A stretch of DNA of 64,000 bases from Megascapheus bottae (Eukaryota; Chordata; Mammalia; Rodentia; Geomyidae). The position numbers and the translations under genes were made by a program. Shown piece after piece: positions 23,090 to 34,137 of the stretch (position 1 is its first letter; each line of letters begins with the position of its first letter). The notes under the pieces are model-generated. The model did not search any database and was not told where the DNA came from. It saw only the letters and a program-made list of their open reading frames with translations. The stretch is from assembly GCA_024803745.1 (NCBI GenBank), contig JANJXV010000187.1, positions 870,501 to 934,500 of the forward strand. Reading direction: 5' to 3'.

Positions 23090-23400
23090 ACTTCTTGTTT
23101 CATTTTGACTGTCCTGGGTTTTGAACTCAAGGTTTTATGTTTGCTAAGAAGGTGCTCGGTCACTTGAACCAAAACTCCAGATCTATGTTGCAGTTATTTT
23201 TAAGATAGAGCCTCAGTGATGGACCTTGATACTCCTGTTCACTCTTCTCAGACTAGCTGGACTACAAGCACATGCCGCCATTCCCAGCACCTGTTGAAGT
23301 GGGATCTCATGAAAGCTTCTGCCTATACTAAATTCTGATTTTCCAGATCTCTGCCTCCTGTACAGCTGGGGTGATAGGTGTGTGCAATTGGTTATGAGAG
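23090..23400 (-). repeat. Old 7SL-derived/composite SINE
   Basis: The minus-strand SINE has 'ttttgaactcaaggttttatgtttgctaag' (ID-like part, reversed), 'gatagagcctcagtgatggaccttgatactcc', 'agactagctggactacaagcacatgccgccattcccagcacc', and a further degenerate B1-like part ('ttccagatctctgcctcctgtacagctggggtgataggtgtgtgc'). It may be two merged copies. Confidence 0.5.
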
Positions 23401-23439
23401 ATCTTATGACCTTTCTCCCTCCAGGATGACCTTCAATGG

Positions 23440-23740
23440 CCTGGGCAGTTTTGCTTTATATATTTACTCTTATGATAGTGATTATGTATTTACCACTATT
23501 ATGATTTCTTGGTGAATTGGAACTTACATAACTACATATTGTTTCTGTTTATGTCTTAGAACAATTTTTACTGAAATTCTACTCTGTATGATATAAATAT
23601 AGCCACTTCATTCTTTTTTTTGCTTGCCTTTTGCATGGGATGTCTATTCTTTTCCTTCACTTTCATCCTACACATGCCCTTAAATGTAAAGTAAGTTACT
23701 TATAGCCAACATATAGTTTGATTTTAAGCTACACGTGCAC
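23440..23740 (-). repeat. Ancient LINE-1 ORF2, part 3 (5'-ward region)
   Basis: 'atgatttcttggtgaattgg', 'tgatataaatatagccacttcattc', 'cttgccttttgcatgggatgtctattcttttccttcactttcatcc' and 'acttatagccaacatatagtttgatttt' match a further upstream part of minus-strand ORF2 in the right order. Together with the pieces at 22030, 22335 and 22924 this is one old element with internal losses and SINE insertions. Confidence 0.75.
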
Positions 23741-23754
23741 ATGCACAAATACAT

Positions 23755-23965
23755 ATAAAATTTTTGAACTCAGGCACGCTTACTTGATTTACGTGGTTGG
23801 CCAGAACTCTACCATTTAAATCAGTACAGCCCTGCTCTTTGCTCGTTATTTTACAGATGTGGTCTAGAAAACTCCTCACTGACTGGCCTTGGACCACAAT
23901 CCTTCGGATCTCAACCTGCTGAGTAACTATGATTACAGGCCTGACACACCAGTCTCCAAACTCAT
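23755..23965 (-). repeat. B1 + ID-related chimeric SINE, diverged
   Basis: Reversed right monomer ('cagaactctaccatttaaatcagtacagccctg') and B1-like left monomer ('ccttcggatctcaacctgctgagtaactatgattacaggcctgacac'). Confidence 0.65.
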
Positions 23966-25494
23966 CCTGTTTTCCATGTAGCCTCTCTAAGACAATAGTA
24001 ATTTAAATGTCTCTTGTGCCATGAATATTTCATACTTTCTTATTATCACATTTCTCTACCTTCCAAGGTAACTTTCTTTGTTTTAAAGTTCATGTGATCA
24101 AATGGGGTCTACCTAAATTTTACAATGGAGGAGAGTTTCCTTATTTTAAAACCTGGTCTACAAACTTAATCCTATCTGTAAGGCCCTTTTTCCTATACAA
24201 TTCAAGATATTCATAACTTGTAGAGATTAGGAATCATTATCATACCTACTACAGTCACAAATCCAAGAAACAAATACTCATGAATACTACTTACGCCAAA
24301 CAACACAGATCTGTTGTCCTAATCATAACTCAGGGATCTCTAGGAAATAAATGTCATCAACAGAATATTACTCTTAAAATAAAGCTCTTAAATTAACTTA
24401 ATGAAGATAAATACATTATTTAGTTTTACAATCTTTATCGCTGTATGCAGTCGCTAGTACTACACAAAGGTCAAGGTGCTGTGGTGTGGGATATATGAAT
24501 AGTTAATAACCAACATTTGTTCTCAGTCTTCCTCCATTTGGAAGAATAGATGGAGTCATTACTATTGTGTACAGTGCCTTGAAGCCAGTTTAAATAAGTC
24601 ACTTTTTTACTGGGCTTGATTTACATAAACTATTAAACATTTTCAATGGATCAAAAGACAATATTGCCCCACAGAGTCATCTGTCATTTGTTTATTCTCA
24701 TTAGCTGTATGAAAAATAAACCATGGAACTGCATAAAAATATATTGGAATCAAAGCTTTCTTTACTGTTTAAATTATAATTCAGAACTCTGAATTTAAAT
24801 GCTGGCAATGTAAAAAAGCAAGCAAACAATGGCATTAAACAAGGCTGGAAAGTCACTACAACCTCTTTAACAATTTGCCTTTGGAGTACATGGCTGTCTG
24901 TAAATATCTCCTAATGTAATAGTAGACAAGGGTCAAAAGTACTAACCCCTGAGATTCACTATTCTCCTCTGAATAACAACCTGTTTTTCATGGGATGTTT
25001 TAAAGATAGAGGCAATTCACAAAAGTGCTTTAACAATGTATTTGCCTAGGATACTTTCAAAATATTAACCTGACTCTGGTTTCAGATTTGGTATTATATC
25101 TGATTCATACAGTTTACTACTATTTATTCATTTTATTTCTAATTTCTAATACACAGTCAATAGTACTGATGATGAGTTAGGCAAGGAATTAGGAAACCTT
25201 GTGTTTGAGAATGATGTCTCAGATGTTAATTTTAAAAATTTTAACATATCGGCTACTGACATTAGCAGAATGGATTGTGATACACAGCATTGTCTTACTG
25301 ACTCCCACAATCCTTGCAAAATCTGTTTGTATATCCAAGGGTAAACACTATTCCCCAAAAATTCTGTCAAGAGTTCATGAGATACAACCCATTCTACAAG
25401 AGTTAATAACATAAAATAGTGTCCAAACCTCCTCTTCTTGAAAGGAATCTACTAGTATTATCACTGCTATTTTTTGCTTCACTTTATTTTGACA
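23966..25494. other. Unassigned AT-rich DNA; possible old LTR trace
   Basis: The text near 24160-24240 ('taatcctatctgtaaggccctttttcc ... gagattaggaatcat') resembles a segment of old MLT-type LTRs but is too short to call. The rest has no recognised element or gene. Confidence 0.4.
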
Positions 25495-25708
25495 TTTTAG
25501 CACTAGGAATTGAACCTATGCCTCCCACGGGATAGGCAATCATTCTACCTAGTAATTCTTGGTGTTCTTTGATTTGCATTTGTATTTGGTGTTTGAGAAA
25601 GAAGCTCACTAACTTTCTTTTGTTTGGCTCCAGACAACACCGTCCTGCCTCCTGAATAGCTAGCTGAGACATCAGTCATGTGCCACCATATTGGGCACAT
25701 CGCTTAAT
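25495..25708 (-). repeat. Composite ID/B1 SINE, old
   Basis: A reversed ID-like start ('actaggaattgaacctatgcctcccacgggataggcaatcattctacc') is followed by a degenerate link and a B1-like end ('ctgcctcctgaatagctagctgagacatcagtcatgtgccacc'). Confidence 0.6.
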
Positions 25709-26025
25709 AAAGCCACACTAGGTATGATCAATGGCAAATAAAATTTCAGTGGCTGTGAACTACGAAGTCACTAAGCTAGGCAAGTCTTACCCTGGACACA
25801 GAAGTGCTCTTAGTGGTCCTTTGAGGCACCCTGGTGCAATTACAAAGCCTTCTTGTCATGCTATGTAGAACAACACAGCCAGGCACCAGGCTTCACCTAT
25901 GCTGTCTCCACTGGTACAGTCTCATCTACATATGGCTCATATATGTTTAAGTTCAGTTTCAAAAAATGTGTGTCCACTACTTCAGGAAATAAACAGCAAA
26001 ATGCAAATTCAAAATTCCTTCACAT
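25709..26025. other. Unassigned sequence
   Basis: No repeat or gene was recognised. Confidence 0.45.
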
Positions 26026-26123
26026 GAAAAGACCTGAAACAAATAGCGCATGTGAACTCCTGCGTTTCTGATATGGAAAGACATGTAACAAATAGCACAT
26101 GTGAACTCCCACGTTTCTCAGCT
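26026..26123 (+). repeat. 49-bp tandem duplication, two units
   Basis: The unit 'gaaaagacctgaaac|aaatagcgcatgtgaactcctgcgtttct' is followed 49 bases later by 'ggaaagacatgtaac|aaatagcacatgtgaactcccacgtttct'. The two are clearly homologous with several differences, so the duplication is not recent. Confidence 0.85.
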
Positions 26124-26679
26124 GTCTTACAGTTTAGCTTGCCGAGCAGAGATGGGAAAGAGAAAAGGGTTAATGATTGCATCTTGTTCTTGAAATGGGA
26201 ACCAAAGGGGGAATGTGCCACTTTGAGACAAGGAAATCAAAAGCTAGTCCAGAATTCTCCAGATTCTCATTTTTCCAAATATGAGGTAAATGGGCAAGAC
26301 TGTGTCATATGGGTAGAGCCCCAAGGAGGGAAGCCTCCATCTTCCACTCCCTGGGAGGCTGTGAGAGAAAGCCAAGGCCTCTGCTAACCCACACTGGACA
26401 TGCAAAATGTATGCAGTGGATACTTTAGTTACATTGTGTGTAAACACAAGAAGGAGTCTGGGCTATACACAGTATAAGCAAACAGGTCAAGGTTGCTGAG
26501 ATGAGAAGGTAACCCCCAGTCTCCTGACATGCAGACCTAAGTTCTCATTACAGTCACTACTCTGGTTCCATTGACCACAGCAGAATAATAAACAACATCC
26601 CTGAAAATGGATTTAAAGACCACTCAATCCAAATTCTCTAAGCTCAAGGTGACAGCCCACCATCCAGAGGCTATTAAAA
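26124..26679. other. Unassigned sequence
   Basis: No repeat was recognised. Overlapping frames (111 and 67 residues) on both strands show no domain. Confidence 0.45.
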
Positions 26680-26850
26680 GCCAGTGGTGGGCTCAGTACC
26701 CAAGACTCACACCTGTAGTTCTGGGTACTCACTCAGTAGACTGCATCTCAGTTAAGCAGTGACTGGCGTCTGTGACCTGGATCAGTATAATAACAAGCTA
26801 TAGGATATAAAGGTACCAGGAACATGAGTTTGGGAAGCCGACTCTTAGCC
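26680..26850 (+). repeat. Old B1-like SINE
   Basis: 'gtgggctcagtacccaagactcacacctgtagttctgggtactcactcagtagactgcatctcag' aligns with the B1-like left monomer of the chimeric SINEs. The downstream part is lost in divergence. Confidence 0.4.
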
Positions 26851-26944
26851 ACTAGCCATTTGGCTACTTTATGTCCCTCATTGTAGTTATCTACCTAAAC
26901 AGGCTTTTTGTGAGGTTTTGTAATCTGAAGCAAGGTCACTGTCA

Positions 26945-27190
26945 TCTAGTTATCACCTTGTCTTGGGTCCGAAAAATAGAACACAGTCCTGTAACAAGTT
27001 CTACAAAGTAGGTTTATTAGTTACAAGAACAGGAGTCCAAGATCCACTGCAAGCTGGTTCCTAACGCTAAAGAAAGCTCTCCACAGCAGTCGCCTCACTT
27101 GCACCACAGGTGAAGGATTCCCCAAAAGTTTCATCTTAAGTTTTACACGAGGACAGATGAGTTTCTGTGTTAAAGGGCATCTGTCTCCTA
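26945..27190 (-). repeat. Possible solo LTR, minus orientation
   Basis: On the minus strand the segment has an AATAAA-type signal ('ctaataaacctactttgtagaac') about 40-50 bases before a possible LTR end at 'cggacccaagaca'. This is the layout of R-U5 in a retroviral LTR. The family was not recognised and no internal region or second LTR was seen. Confidence 0.25.
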
Positions 27191-27479
27191 AATGGGACTA
27201 GAATGAGCACAGATGTTTTCATCATGACAAATTTATCATCTTGATAAATTGCATTCCTATACAATACAACCTACAGTTAATTTTGAGCATTACAAATGAT
27301 GCAAAGGAAAGAAATGGGTCTCTCTAAGGCCACTCAGAAAAATGTTCCACAGAAATGAATTTAACTAATTGAGAATTTATTTACATGTGCTTTTGAAAGT
27401 TTAATACCTTCATAACCCATTATTTTATATAGTATTTTGTCTCTTCAAAGTAAAGGACAATATAACAGCTTCCATGTAC
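27191..27479. other. Unassigned sequence with a short hairpin
   Basis: An inverted repeat with 9-base arms (aatttatca / tgataaatt) and a 3-base loop lies at 27230-27250. No gene was recognised. Confidence 0.5.
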
Positions 27480-27670
27480 CAGCATGGCCCTTAGTGTTTA
27501 TGAATATCTGCTCATCTAATGTTCACAGAAATTTGAGGCATTTACTCTTACTAATCTCGGAGGTTTTTCAAAGAAAACAGTGAAGCACAGAGTGGCTTGT
27601 TCAAGGTCATCTAGGTTGTAAATGAATGCAGTAAGTTTTGAAGCTAAGCAGCAGCTTTCAGAACCCATAT
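27480..27670 (+). repeat. MIR SINE
   Basis: 'ctgctcatctaatgttcacagaaatttgaggcatttactcttactaatc' corresponds to the MIR core. 'aacagtgaagcacagagtggcttgttcaaggtcatctaggttgtaaatgaatgcag' corresponds to its classic 'aactgaggcacagagaggttaagtaacttgcccaaggtcac' segment. Confidence 0.65.
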
Positions 27671-29079
27671 TTACATCCATTAAGCTACAATGCCAAGGAT
27701 GAAAGCCTAAAAAGGGGTAGATATACCCCTGTACTCCAACTACCATTTTTAAGGTCAGTATAAATGTTTGGAGGTGTGTAAGCAAAATTGCAATTGTGCC
27801 TTTCTTCAACTACACTAGATATAAAGTGCATGCTATAAGTAGAAATGGCAGAGAAGGGTAAGAGATGACAGGAGATTAGGAAGAGGAATGAATATTTTGA
27901 CTAGTTAGACAGGCTGGTAGCGCTAAGAAATGTCTGAAACACAATGAACTATATATAATCCCGGAATTCTAGCTCTGCTGCTATTGTGGGGCACATCTTC
28001 AACTAAAATAAGAAGTGGAATCTAAAACCCAGACTAAATTAGACTCATAGTTTCTAAAGATTATCTAATTTAATTGTATTATTATATAAATTACAGAAAC
28101 ACTGCCTTTGGCCACAAAGTCAATTTACTATTTTTTTCATCTTTTTAACAAGATTCTCTTAAATGAATTTTTTCATTAAATTAATGAATTCATGTAATTT
28201 TACTCAAGCCAAGAAAACTGAATAGATATTATCATCTAAAGCAGGGAGTCTGGGACCACAGTGTCCTGGACCAGTCCATTCTTGTCTGTAAAATTCAGTG
28301 TTTCAACCAAAAGGGATTATTTCCACATTCCATTCTGATAGAATGTTTTGCTCAGGGTCCAGTAAGAATTTCTGGGAAAAGGTATTCTGTTTAGCCATTT
28401 ATTAAGCACCTTAATTCATGAATAAAAACAACCCCCAAAGGATCAACAGTTGGTGAAATTATGTAGGACAGATATATAGACACGAAGACTCTGGGCATTA
28501 CATCTTTTGTAAAGGCTCATGGATAAATAGTAGCTAAAATCTCCAGGATTTAGCTTCCTGTGTTTCTGATTTCTCTGGATGGGGAACTTTCTATGACTAA
28601 TAGCACCCTCTGGCATCTGTTTCTCTAGGGGGAACAATACATTAGCCATAGAAAGATTAAATATAATGATTATGATTTCCATTTCTGGGACAAGACCTTT
28701 TCATCAATAATTATGATTCGGTGCCAAACTGGCAATCTTTAAGCACTGGCCCTATCGTTCATAATAATGAGCAGATTCATAACCCATGCTCCTTAGCTGT
28801 AGAAGGCTAATTAGGACTTTAACCAAAAACACCACTCATGTGAACTGCTCACAGAGGTCACTGGCTACAGAACACCAGTTCTGGCCAAATGAACTCCATG
28901 TGCTGACCAGGAGTAAAGAGTACCTGCACTAGAAAAGGAAGTTACAGCTCAGAGTGTAACCCTGAGAGACAGGCAAGTTTTAATTCCTGCAGGAGTATGT
29001 ACTTAAACATGCAAATGGAAATCATAGCCAAATCAAATATTCCAAAGGGCAGTGAACAACTATGGATAAAATATGAAAT
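27671..29079. other. Unassigned AT-rich DNA
   Basis: No recognised repeat or gene. Confidence 0.5.
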
Positions 29080-29157
29080 TATTGTCCTTAATGTACTATG
29101 TTGTCTCTCATCTCCTTTGCTGTCCCTTGTTTATCTCATATTGTTACAGTATCTCAC
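29080..29157 (+). repeat. Internal LINE-1 3' UTR fragment without a tail
   Basis: 'attgtccttaatgtactatgttgtctctcatctcctttgctgtccc' and 'tatctcatattgttacagtatctcac' are the same text as the UTR at 30188-30258, 39101-39180 and 45261-45340. It has no G-rich tract and no poly(A) following. The element's 3' end has been lost. Confidence 0.85.
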
Positions 29158-30068
29158 AATTCGTATCTTTAAAGGGCATGTGTTCTAGTTGGAAGACAAA
29201 GAGGTGGACTGGAGACTTTTCTGTTTGCTAAACATAATACAATTACATAGGAGTTACCTAAAATCCTGTGAAGAGCCTAAGGTGATTTGTCCAGGTATCC
29301 AAGTTAGGCAAGAAGAAGATTTGCTTTTACCAGCAAAACCAGTCTTTGTATAAAGCCTAGCATTATTTCCTACATAAAAATTATCTCAGGAGTTCTCCCC
29401 TCTTAGGTCCGCCTGCATTATTGCCTCAGAGTCCCTCTCTGTACACAAGCACTATTCAGCCATGGTTCATAGGAATCATTGGACATTTAAACACTCAATG
29501 TCCTTATGTCTTCAGCCACTGAGGAAACTGAAGTACAAGTCTTTACTGCCCTTCTCTATATAGACACTTGAGGAGGATTTAAAAAGCCTTGGGTGGTCAT
29601 GTTAGGATATGTAAGTCTCCATTAACTGGTCTCATGACTCCATACAGTGTGGTCAGAGAGATTTCTATGGGATTATGCAGCACTTTTCATTTAGAAGCAG
29701 CTGCTGTTTCCTGAGATAGAGAGAGAGCCAATCACTTATGTATACTATCAAATGCTTTAAACACTTGAAATCTTCATACAGGGATGATGTTTCAGGGTAT
29801 CCTGCCAACACCAATTTTTGCAGTACTTTAGACAACAGCAAAAGGAAAAGGAAATTCAGTGCTCTTGGCTATTCACACATCAAGGCACAATGATTTCAAG
29901 TTCCAATTATTTGTGGGGTATCTGAGACGGCAGTCTATGTTGCACCGTGTTCTCAGCCTGTGTTCAACACCCAACTATAGCTGTTATCCTTTTCCACAAT
30001 AGAACTCTTTGCTATTTCCATAAGTGATTCTCCTCTCTGATTAAGTAGAACAATATACATAAGAATCT
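29158..30068. other. Unassigned sequence; possible MIR trace
   Basis: 'aaaatcctgtgaagagcctaaggtgatttgtccaggtatccaag' at about 29262-29306 resembles a MIR 3' part but is too short to be certain. Nothing else was recognised. Confidence 0.4.
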
Positions 30069-30472
30069 CCTAGCAGAGATTTGCAATAGAGCAAAAAAAC
30101 CTTGATACAAAAGGCCATATAGTAGGACGCTAAATGAAAGGATCTCTAGGATATAGAAACATAAGCCATATAATGAATGCTTGTTGTTCTTAAGGTACTA
30201 TGTTATCTCTCATGTCTTTTGCTGTCCCTTGGTTATCTCATATTGTTACAGTATCTCACTTTGTTACCTGATATATCGGATATATTTGTATTTGGTTATT
30301 TGAATTTGGATAGGGAACGGGGGAAAACAAGATGAGGGGTGGGGGTGAGGGGAGGGAAATGGGGACCAAGGCATGTGGAAGGGTATCAATGTATGGGAAT
30401 TAATGCACCATCTATCTGGCAAATATCATGTAACCTTTCTATTAATTACAATAAAAAATATATGAAAAAAAA
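30069..30472 (+). mobile_element. LINE-1 3' end, 5'-truncated
   Basis: It starts in the last part downstream of ORF2 ('ctagcagagatttgcaatagagc'). The full 3' UTR follows ('gccatatagtaggacgctaaatgaaagg', 'ctttgctgtcccttggttatctcatattg', G-rich tract 'ggggtgggggtgaggggaggg'), then 'caataaaaaatatatg' and poly(A). A weak flanking match (aagaatctc / aagaatccc) may be a target-site duplication. Confidence 0.9.
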
Positions 30473-30739
30473 AAGAATCCCAACTTGTGCCACTAGTTGT
30501 TACACAAACAAATACCAGTTCTGCTATACTCAGCTGGTATTTGTCTGGTATACTCAGCTTTTGCACAGCTCATTTTCCAACCTAAAAAGAGCTTCTCTTG
30601 CAAGCAATCTAAACACTGATAACAGATTGAAGCCTAATCTGTCTCATGCCTAACCTCTGCCTGCTTTCACTACCCTCCAAAAACACACTTTCATACGAGG
30701 AAAAAGTAACTTTAATTTTAGATGATTCCAACTGTCTTA
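30473..30739. other. Unassigned sequence
   Basis: No repeat was recognised. The words 'cagctggtatttgtc' and 'tactcag' recur locally. Confidence 0.45.
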
Positions 30740-31080
30740 AGGTTCCACCAGGTTACTGCTGGCTTGTTTTGAAGCTGATTGCTTCATTACTGCTTTCAGG
30801 GGAATTAATATCAACTGCCTGCTTGCTGTCCTTGTTAATATCTTTAAAACTTCTTGATTTGGGCCCCTGATAGAAAGACACCCAATGATGGGGCAGTGAT
30901 TTCTCTATCTTCCCGTAAGTGTCTGATCTCATTAATTAATGAGGTGACCAGGGAGCTGGACTCACTTGTCACTATTAGACAGCTAATATAATAATCAAGA
31001 CTCGTGCGGGCAAAGTATGAGAACAAAAACCTTTCTGCTCCCCTCCTTTGTCAAGCTGACAAATGACCTATCCTAATGTG
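30740..31080. other. Candidate conserved non-coding block
   Basis: Unique, repeat-free DNA with a high density of homeodomain-like TAAT words ('gaattaatatcaac', 'tctcattaattaatgaggtgacc', 'cagctaatataataatcaag') and balanced base composition. No gene-like frame. The resemblance to vertebrate conserved non-coding elements is inferred by eye. Confidence 0.3.
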
Positions 31081-31746
31081 GGCCTCTTTTAATAGTAAAT
31101 ATTTTATAAACACAAATGCTAAGGAAACAACAAGACAAGTTTATTCCACTCCAAACAATTTGGAATGACATATATACAAGGCCAGAAACCCAGCTCTAGG
31201 AGTTCCAACAAGTGGAGTCTTGCCACTTAACTCAATTTCCCAAATAAAGAGCAGAATGGTGCTGAAGGGCAAGAAGAGCAGACTTACTATGCAATGTGAG
31301 TACAGAGTAATGTAGGAAGAGACAAAGTAAACACTTCAGTTAACCTTTACAGAGATGAACTTTAGGTTTAAAAATAGGAAGAACTGAGGCAGAACACTAG
31401 GGGTATGTATAATTATTCAACTGTCTCAGATAAAGTTGGGGATAGTATCTCAGGAACTACCAGGGAGGACCTGGGCTCAATAAAAAGTAATTTATATATG
31501 AATGTATGCTTTATTTTCTCCAGGGGTTCACTCTCCTAGGAATTAATGTAAAAGAAATAGTAGTAAATTTCAACAAAATAAAGTTAGATTGAGTGATGTG
31601 TATCTCAGTGTATATAAAGAAGCAAAGGAAGACAGCAAACTAAATGTCCAAAGAATAGGACAGATATAAAATGGCATCTGAAATACTAGTTTAAAATTTT
31701 ATTCATTTATATGTTATTTTTCATTTTTTGTTGAGTTTATTGAAGT
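31081..31746. other. Unassigned sequence
   Basis: No recognised repeat or gene. Confidence 0.5.
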
Positions 31747-31936
31747 TTTGTTTTTGTTTTTGTCTTGCCAGTTCTAGAGCTTGAACTCAGGGCCTGAGCC
31801 CTGATCTTGGGCTTTCTCAAGGCTAGCACTCTACCAATTGAGCTGCAGCACTACTTCCAGCTTTTTCTGTGTATGTCATACCAAGGCTTCATGCATACAA
31901 AGCAAGCACTCTATCACTAGGCCATGCTCCTGGCCC
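31747..31936 (-). mobile_element. Dimeric ID-type SINE
   Basis: The element has the same structure as the SINE at 22712. A T-rich tail lies at the left, then the reversed right monomer ('gccagttctagagcttgaactcagggcctgag ... ctctaccaattgagctgcagcac'), then the reversed ID-like left monomer ('catgcatacaaagcaagcactctatcactaggccatgctcctggccc'). A piece of the B-box region ('gaggaatcgaaccc') is deleted in this copy. Confidence 0.9.
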
Positions 31937-32319
31937 TAATTAGTTCTTTACATGTTGTGGTTACTAACTTTTGGTCTGGTAATTCACAGACGGTATCTAC
32001 CTAGAAGAAAGGGGATGCTAAAAACACAACAAACACAGGCCTAAAGGTCAGTAAGAGGGACAGTACGGTGGGAGAAGGGAAAGATCATTGTGGTATATAA
32101 AAACTGAGAGAAGAAAAAAGATATTATAAAGGGGTATCATGGAATTAGAGAGCTCTTATTCATACATAAATCCTTCCAAGGGTATCCTGTAACATCACTT
32201 CCCATCATCTTCAACATCCTTTCAGTCTCTGAAGGATACAGGTTTACAGAATGAAGCATGGGTGTCCACCAGGGAGATGTGGGAATTTTATTTCACCTCT
32301 GTGGACTTCAGCAAGCTGC
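31937..32319. other. Unassigned sequence
   Basis: No recognised repeat or gene. Confidence 0.5.
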
Positions 32320-32520
32320 TAGATATTCCAGAGATGTAAATTCCACGTGCAAGCCACTTCATGCACTAAGCATGCATTCGTAGGCATTAATTAAGCTGCA
32401 TTAAGTCAGTCAGCTCAAATAAGGCTGGACATTAACAAGGTGGACTGGATCATTTTCAGAAGTTGCTTTCTGCTCCCATTAGCAGACTGATTATACTCTA
32501 GCTCTCATTCAGGGGCATGT
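32320..32520. other. Candidate conserved non-coding block
   Basis: Repeat-free unique DNA with 'tgcattcgtaggcattaattaagctgcattaagtcagtcagc' and 'ccattagcagactgattatactc'. Dense TAAT/ATTA words and no coding frame. Inferred from texture only. Confidence 0.28.
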
Positions 32521-32844
32521 CACCAAACTGTCTACCAAAAGGTACATTACAAGAATGCAAAATTTTAAACACTGAATATCTGAGGAAAACAATAAGAATA
32601 TTGAACACTGGAGTCACGCTTTTTTACCTCTTCAGCAAAAGTAGTAATCAACACAAATGTTTACTGTTTGGAACTGCTGAACCTAAAATATGTATGTGGA
32701 TGGAAATGCAATGTCCACAGGATCTGTTTGCAATGTACTAGCTATTACACTGCAAACAAAATTACTTCTTATGTAAAATGTATCCCACATGCTCAGAATC
32801 CATCCCGATCAACACACTGAAGTATAACTTATGATCCAGAAATG
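32521..32844. other. Unassigned sequence
   Basis: A 74-residue + strand frame at 32517-32741 has no recognisable domain. No repeat was recognised. Confidence 0.45.
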
Positions 32845-33079
32845 AAATTATGTATCTGACTTGGTTACCTGGTGTATTGTATATATGTTTATTTGCTTAT
32901 TTGAAATGGGGAAAGGAATGGAGAAAACAAGATGATTGGGAGGGGGTAGGAGAAGGGAAAGGGGGCAAAAACATGAGAAAGTGTATCAAGGTTGGAGAAG
33001 TAATGTCCCCACTACCTGACAAATATAACTGTATCCCCTCTGTACCTTATCCAGACAATAAAATATAAAAAAAAAATCT
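32845..33079 (+). repeat. LINE-1 3' end, older subfamily
   Basis: 'tatctgacttggttacctggtgtattgtatatatgtttatttgcttatttg', then a purine-rich tract ('gggagggggtaggagaagggaaaggggg'), 'acatgagaaagtgtatcaaggttggagaagtaatgt', 'ttatccagacaataaaata' and poly(A). The text differs from the younger copies (e.g. 30069) but has the same layout, and its reverse is seen at 10755 and 20530. Confidence 0.85.
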
Positions 33080-33404
33080 TTAAAGAATAAAAGAAGAAAT
33101 TATGGACACACTCCAATTAAAAATAACATTTCATAGAACATAACTCTTATTCATTATGCATCTACCAATGCTTCAGAAAAACACTGACAACTCTTCACAG
33201 AGAGCCTTGATCTACTTCACCAAACAACACAATGTAGGTGAATTAAAGAGAAACTATAGGCAACCTTTTATGACTTATATAACAACTTCCTGGAATAACT
33301 TCAAAAGTTAACTGTACAAAAATAAAATGGTTAATGTTAAATACTAGCTCTAAGATTTAAAAGATTTTAAATTACTTACTATTTCTGATTCATATTTTTT
33401 TCAT

Positions 33405-33520
33405 TCATATATGTATTATTTGCCTTTTATATATATCAGACACTATTTCAGGCTCTGGGACTACAGAAATGAATAAAAGATACTACAATCTCTGCCTTTA
33501 TATTGTTTTAATTTTATTCT
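33405..33520 (+). repeat. Ancient L2/MIR-class fragment
   Basis: 'tcagacactatttcaggctctgggactacagaaatgaataaaagatactacaatctctgccttta' aligns with the old mammalian repeat text 'ccaggcactgttctaggcactggggatacagcagtgaacaaaac...tccctgccctca'. A similar piece is at 600-690. Confidence 0.5.
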
Positions 33521-33695
33521 TAATTAGAATAATATAGTAGCTATTGAAGATGAAGGCAAAAGATTCATTGCCTATGTAAGTATTCTGTCACAAAAATTAA
33601 TAACTGAACTTCAAAGAAAAAGACAACACATGTCTTCAAAACTTTACAAGAAGTGAAATACATGGTATTTCTTCCAGTAAACAATAGCAAGTTTT

Positions 33696-33918
33696 AGCCT
33701 GGAGCCATGGCTCGTGCCTGTAATCCCAGCTATTCAAGAGGCTGAAATCTGAGAATCCTGATTCAAAGTAAGCCCAAGCACAAAAGCCTGTGAGATTCTT
33801 ATCTCCAATTAACCACCAGAAAACAGGAAGTGATGCTATAGCTCAAGTGGTAGAGTGCTTGCCTTGAGCTGAAGAGCTCAGGCCCAGAATTCAAGTCTCA
33901 CGACTGACAAAAAAAAGA
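33696..33918 (+). mobile_element. B1 + ID-related chimeric SINE, well preserved
   Basis: One of the clearest copies. The B1-like left monomer is 'agcctggagccatggctcgtgcctgtaatcccagctattcaagaggctgaaatctgagaatc', the link is 'gagattcttatctccaattaaccaccagaaaacagg', the right monomer is 'agtgatgctatagctcaagtggtagagtgcttgccttgagctgaagagctcagg', and the end is 'ttcaagtctcacgactgac' plus poly(A). Confidence 0.9.
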
Positions 33919-34137
33919 AGCAAAATTAGTAAGTATTAATAACTTAATAATTTAAAGATATATCCTGGCTTTTCATTAAAATTTCAAAAAATCAGATAAA
34001 CTAGCATCTACAGTAAGGAAAAGGCAAACACTAATGAGTTATTTAAAAAATACAAGAGAAAAAAATATTAATTAGTGCCAGTTAGGTCAAAGAAGTGACC
34101 AAAATTCAAATGCTATTAATATTCCAACTGGACTTCT
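33919..34137. other. Unassigned sequence
   Basis: AT-rich and without a recognised element. Confidence 0.45.
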
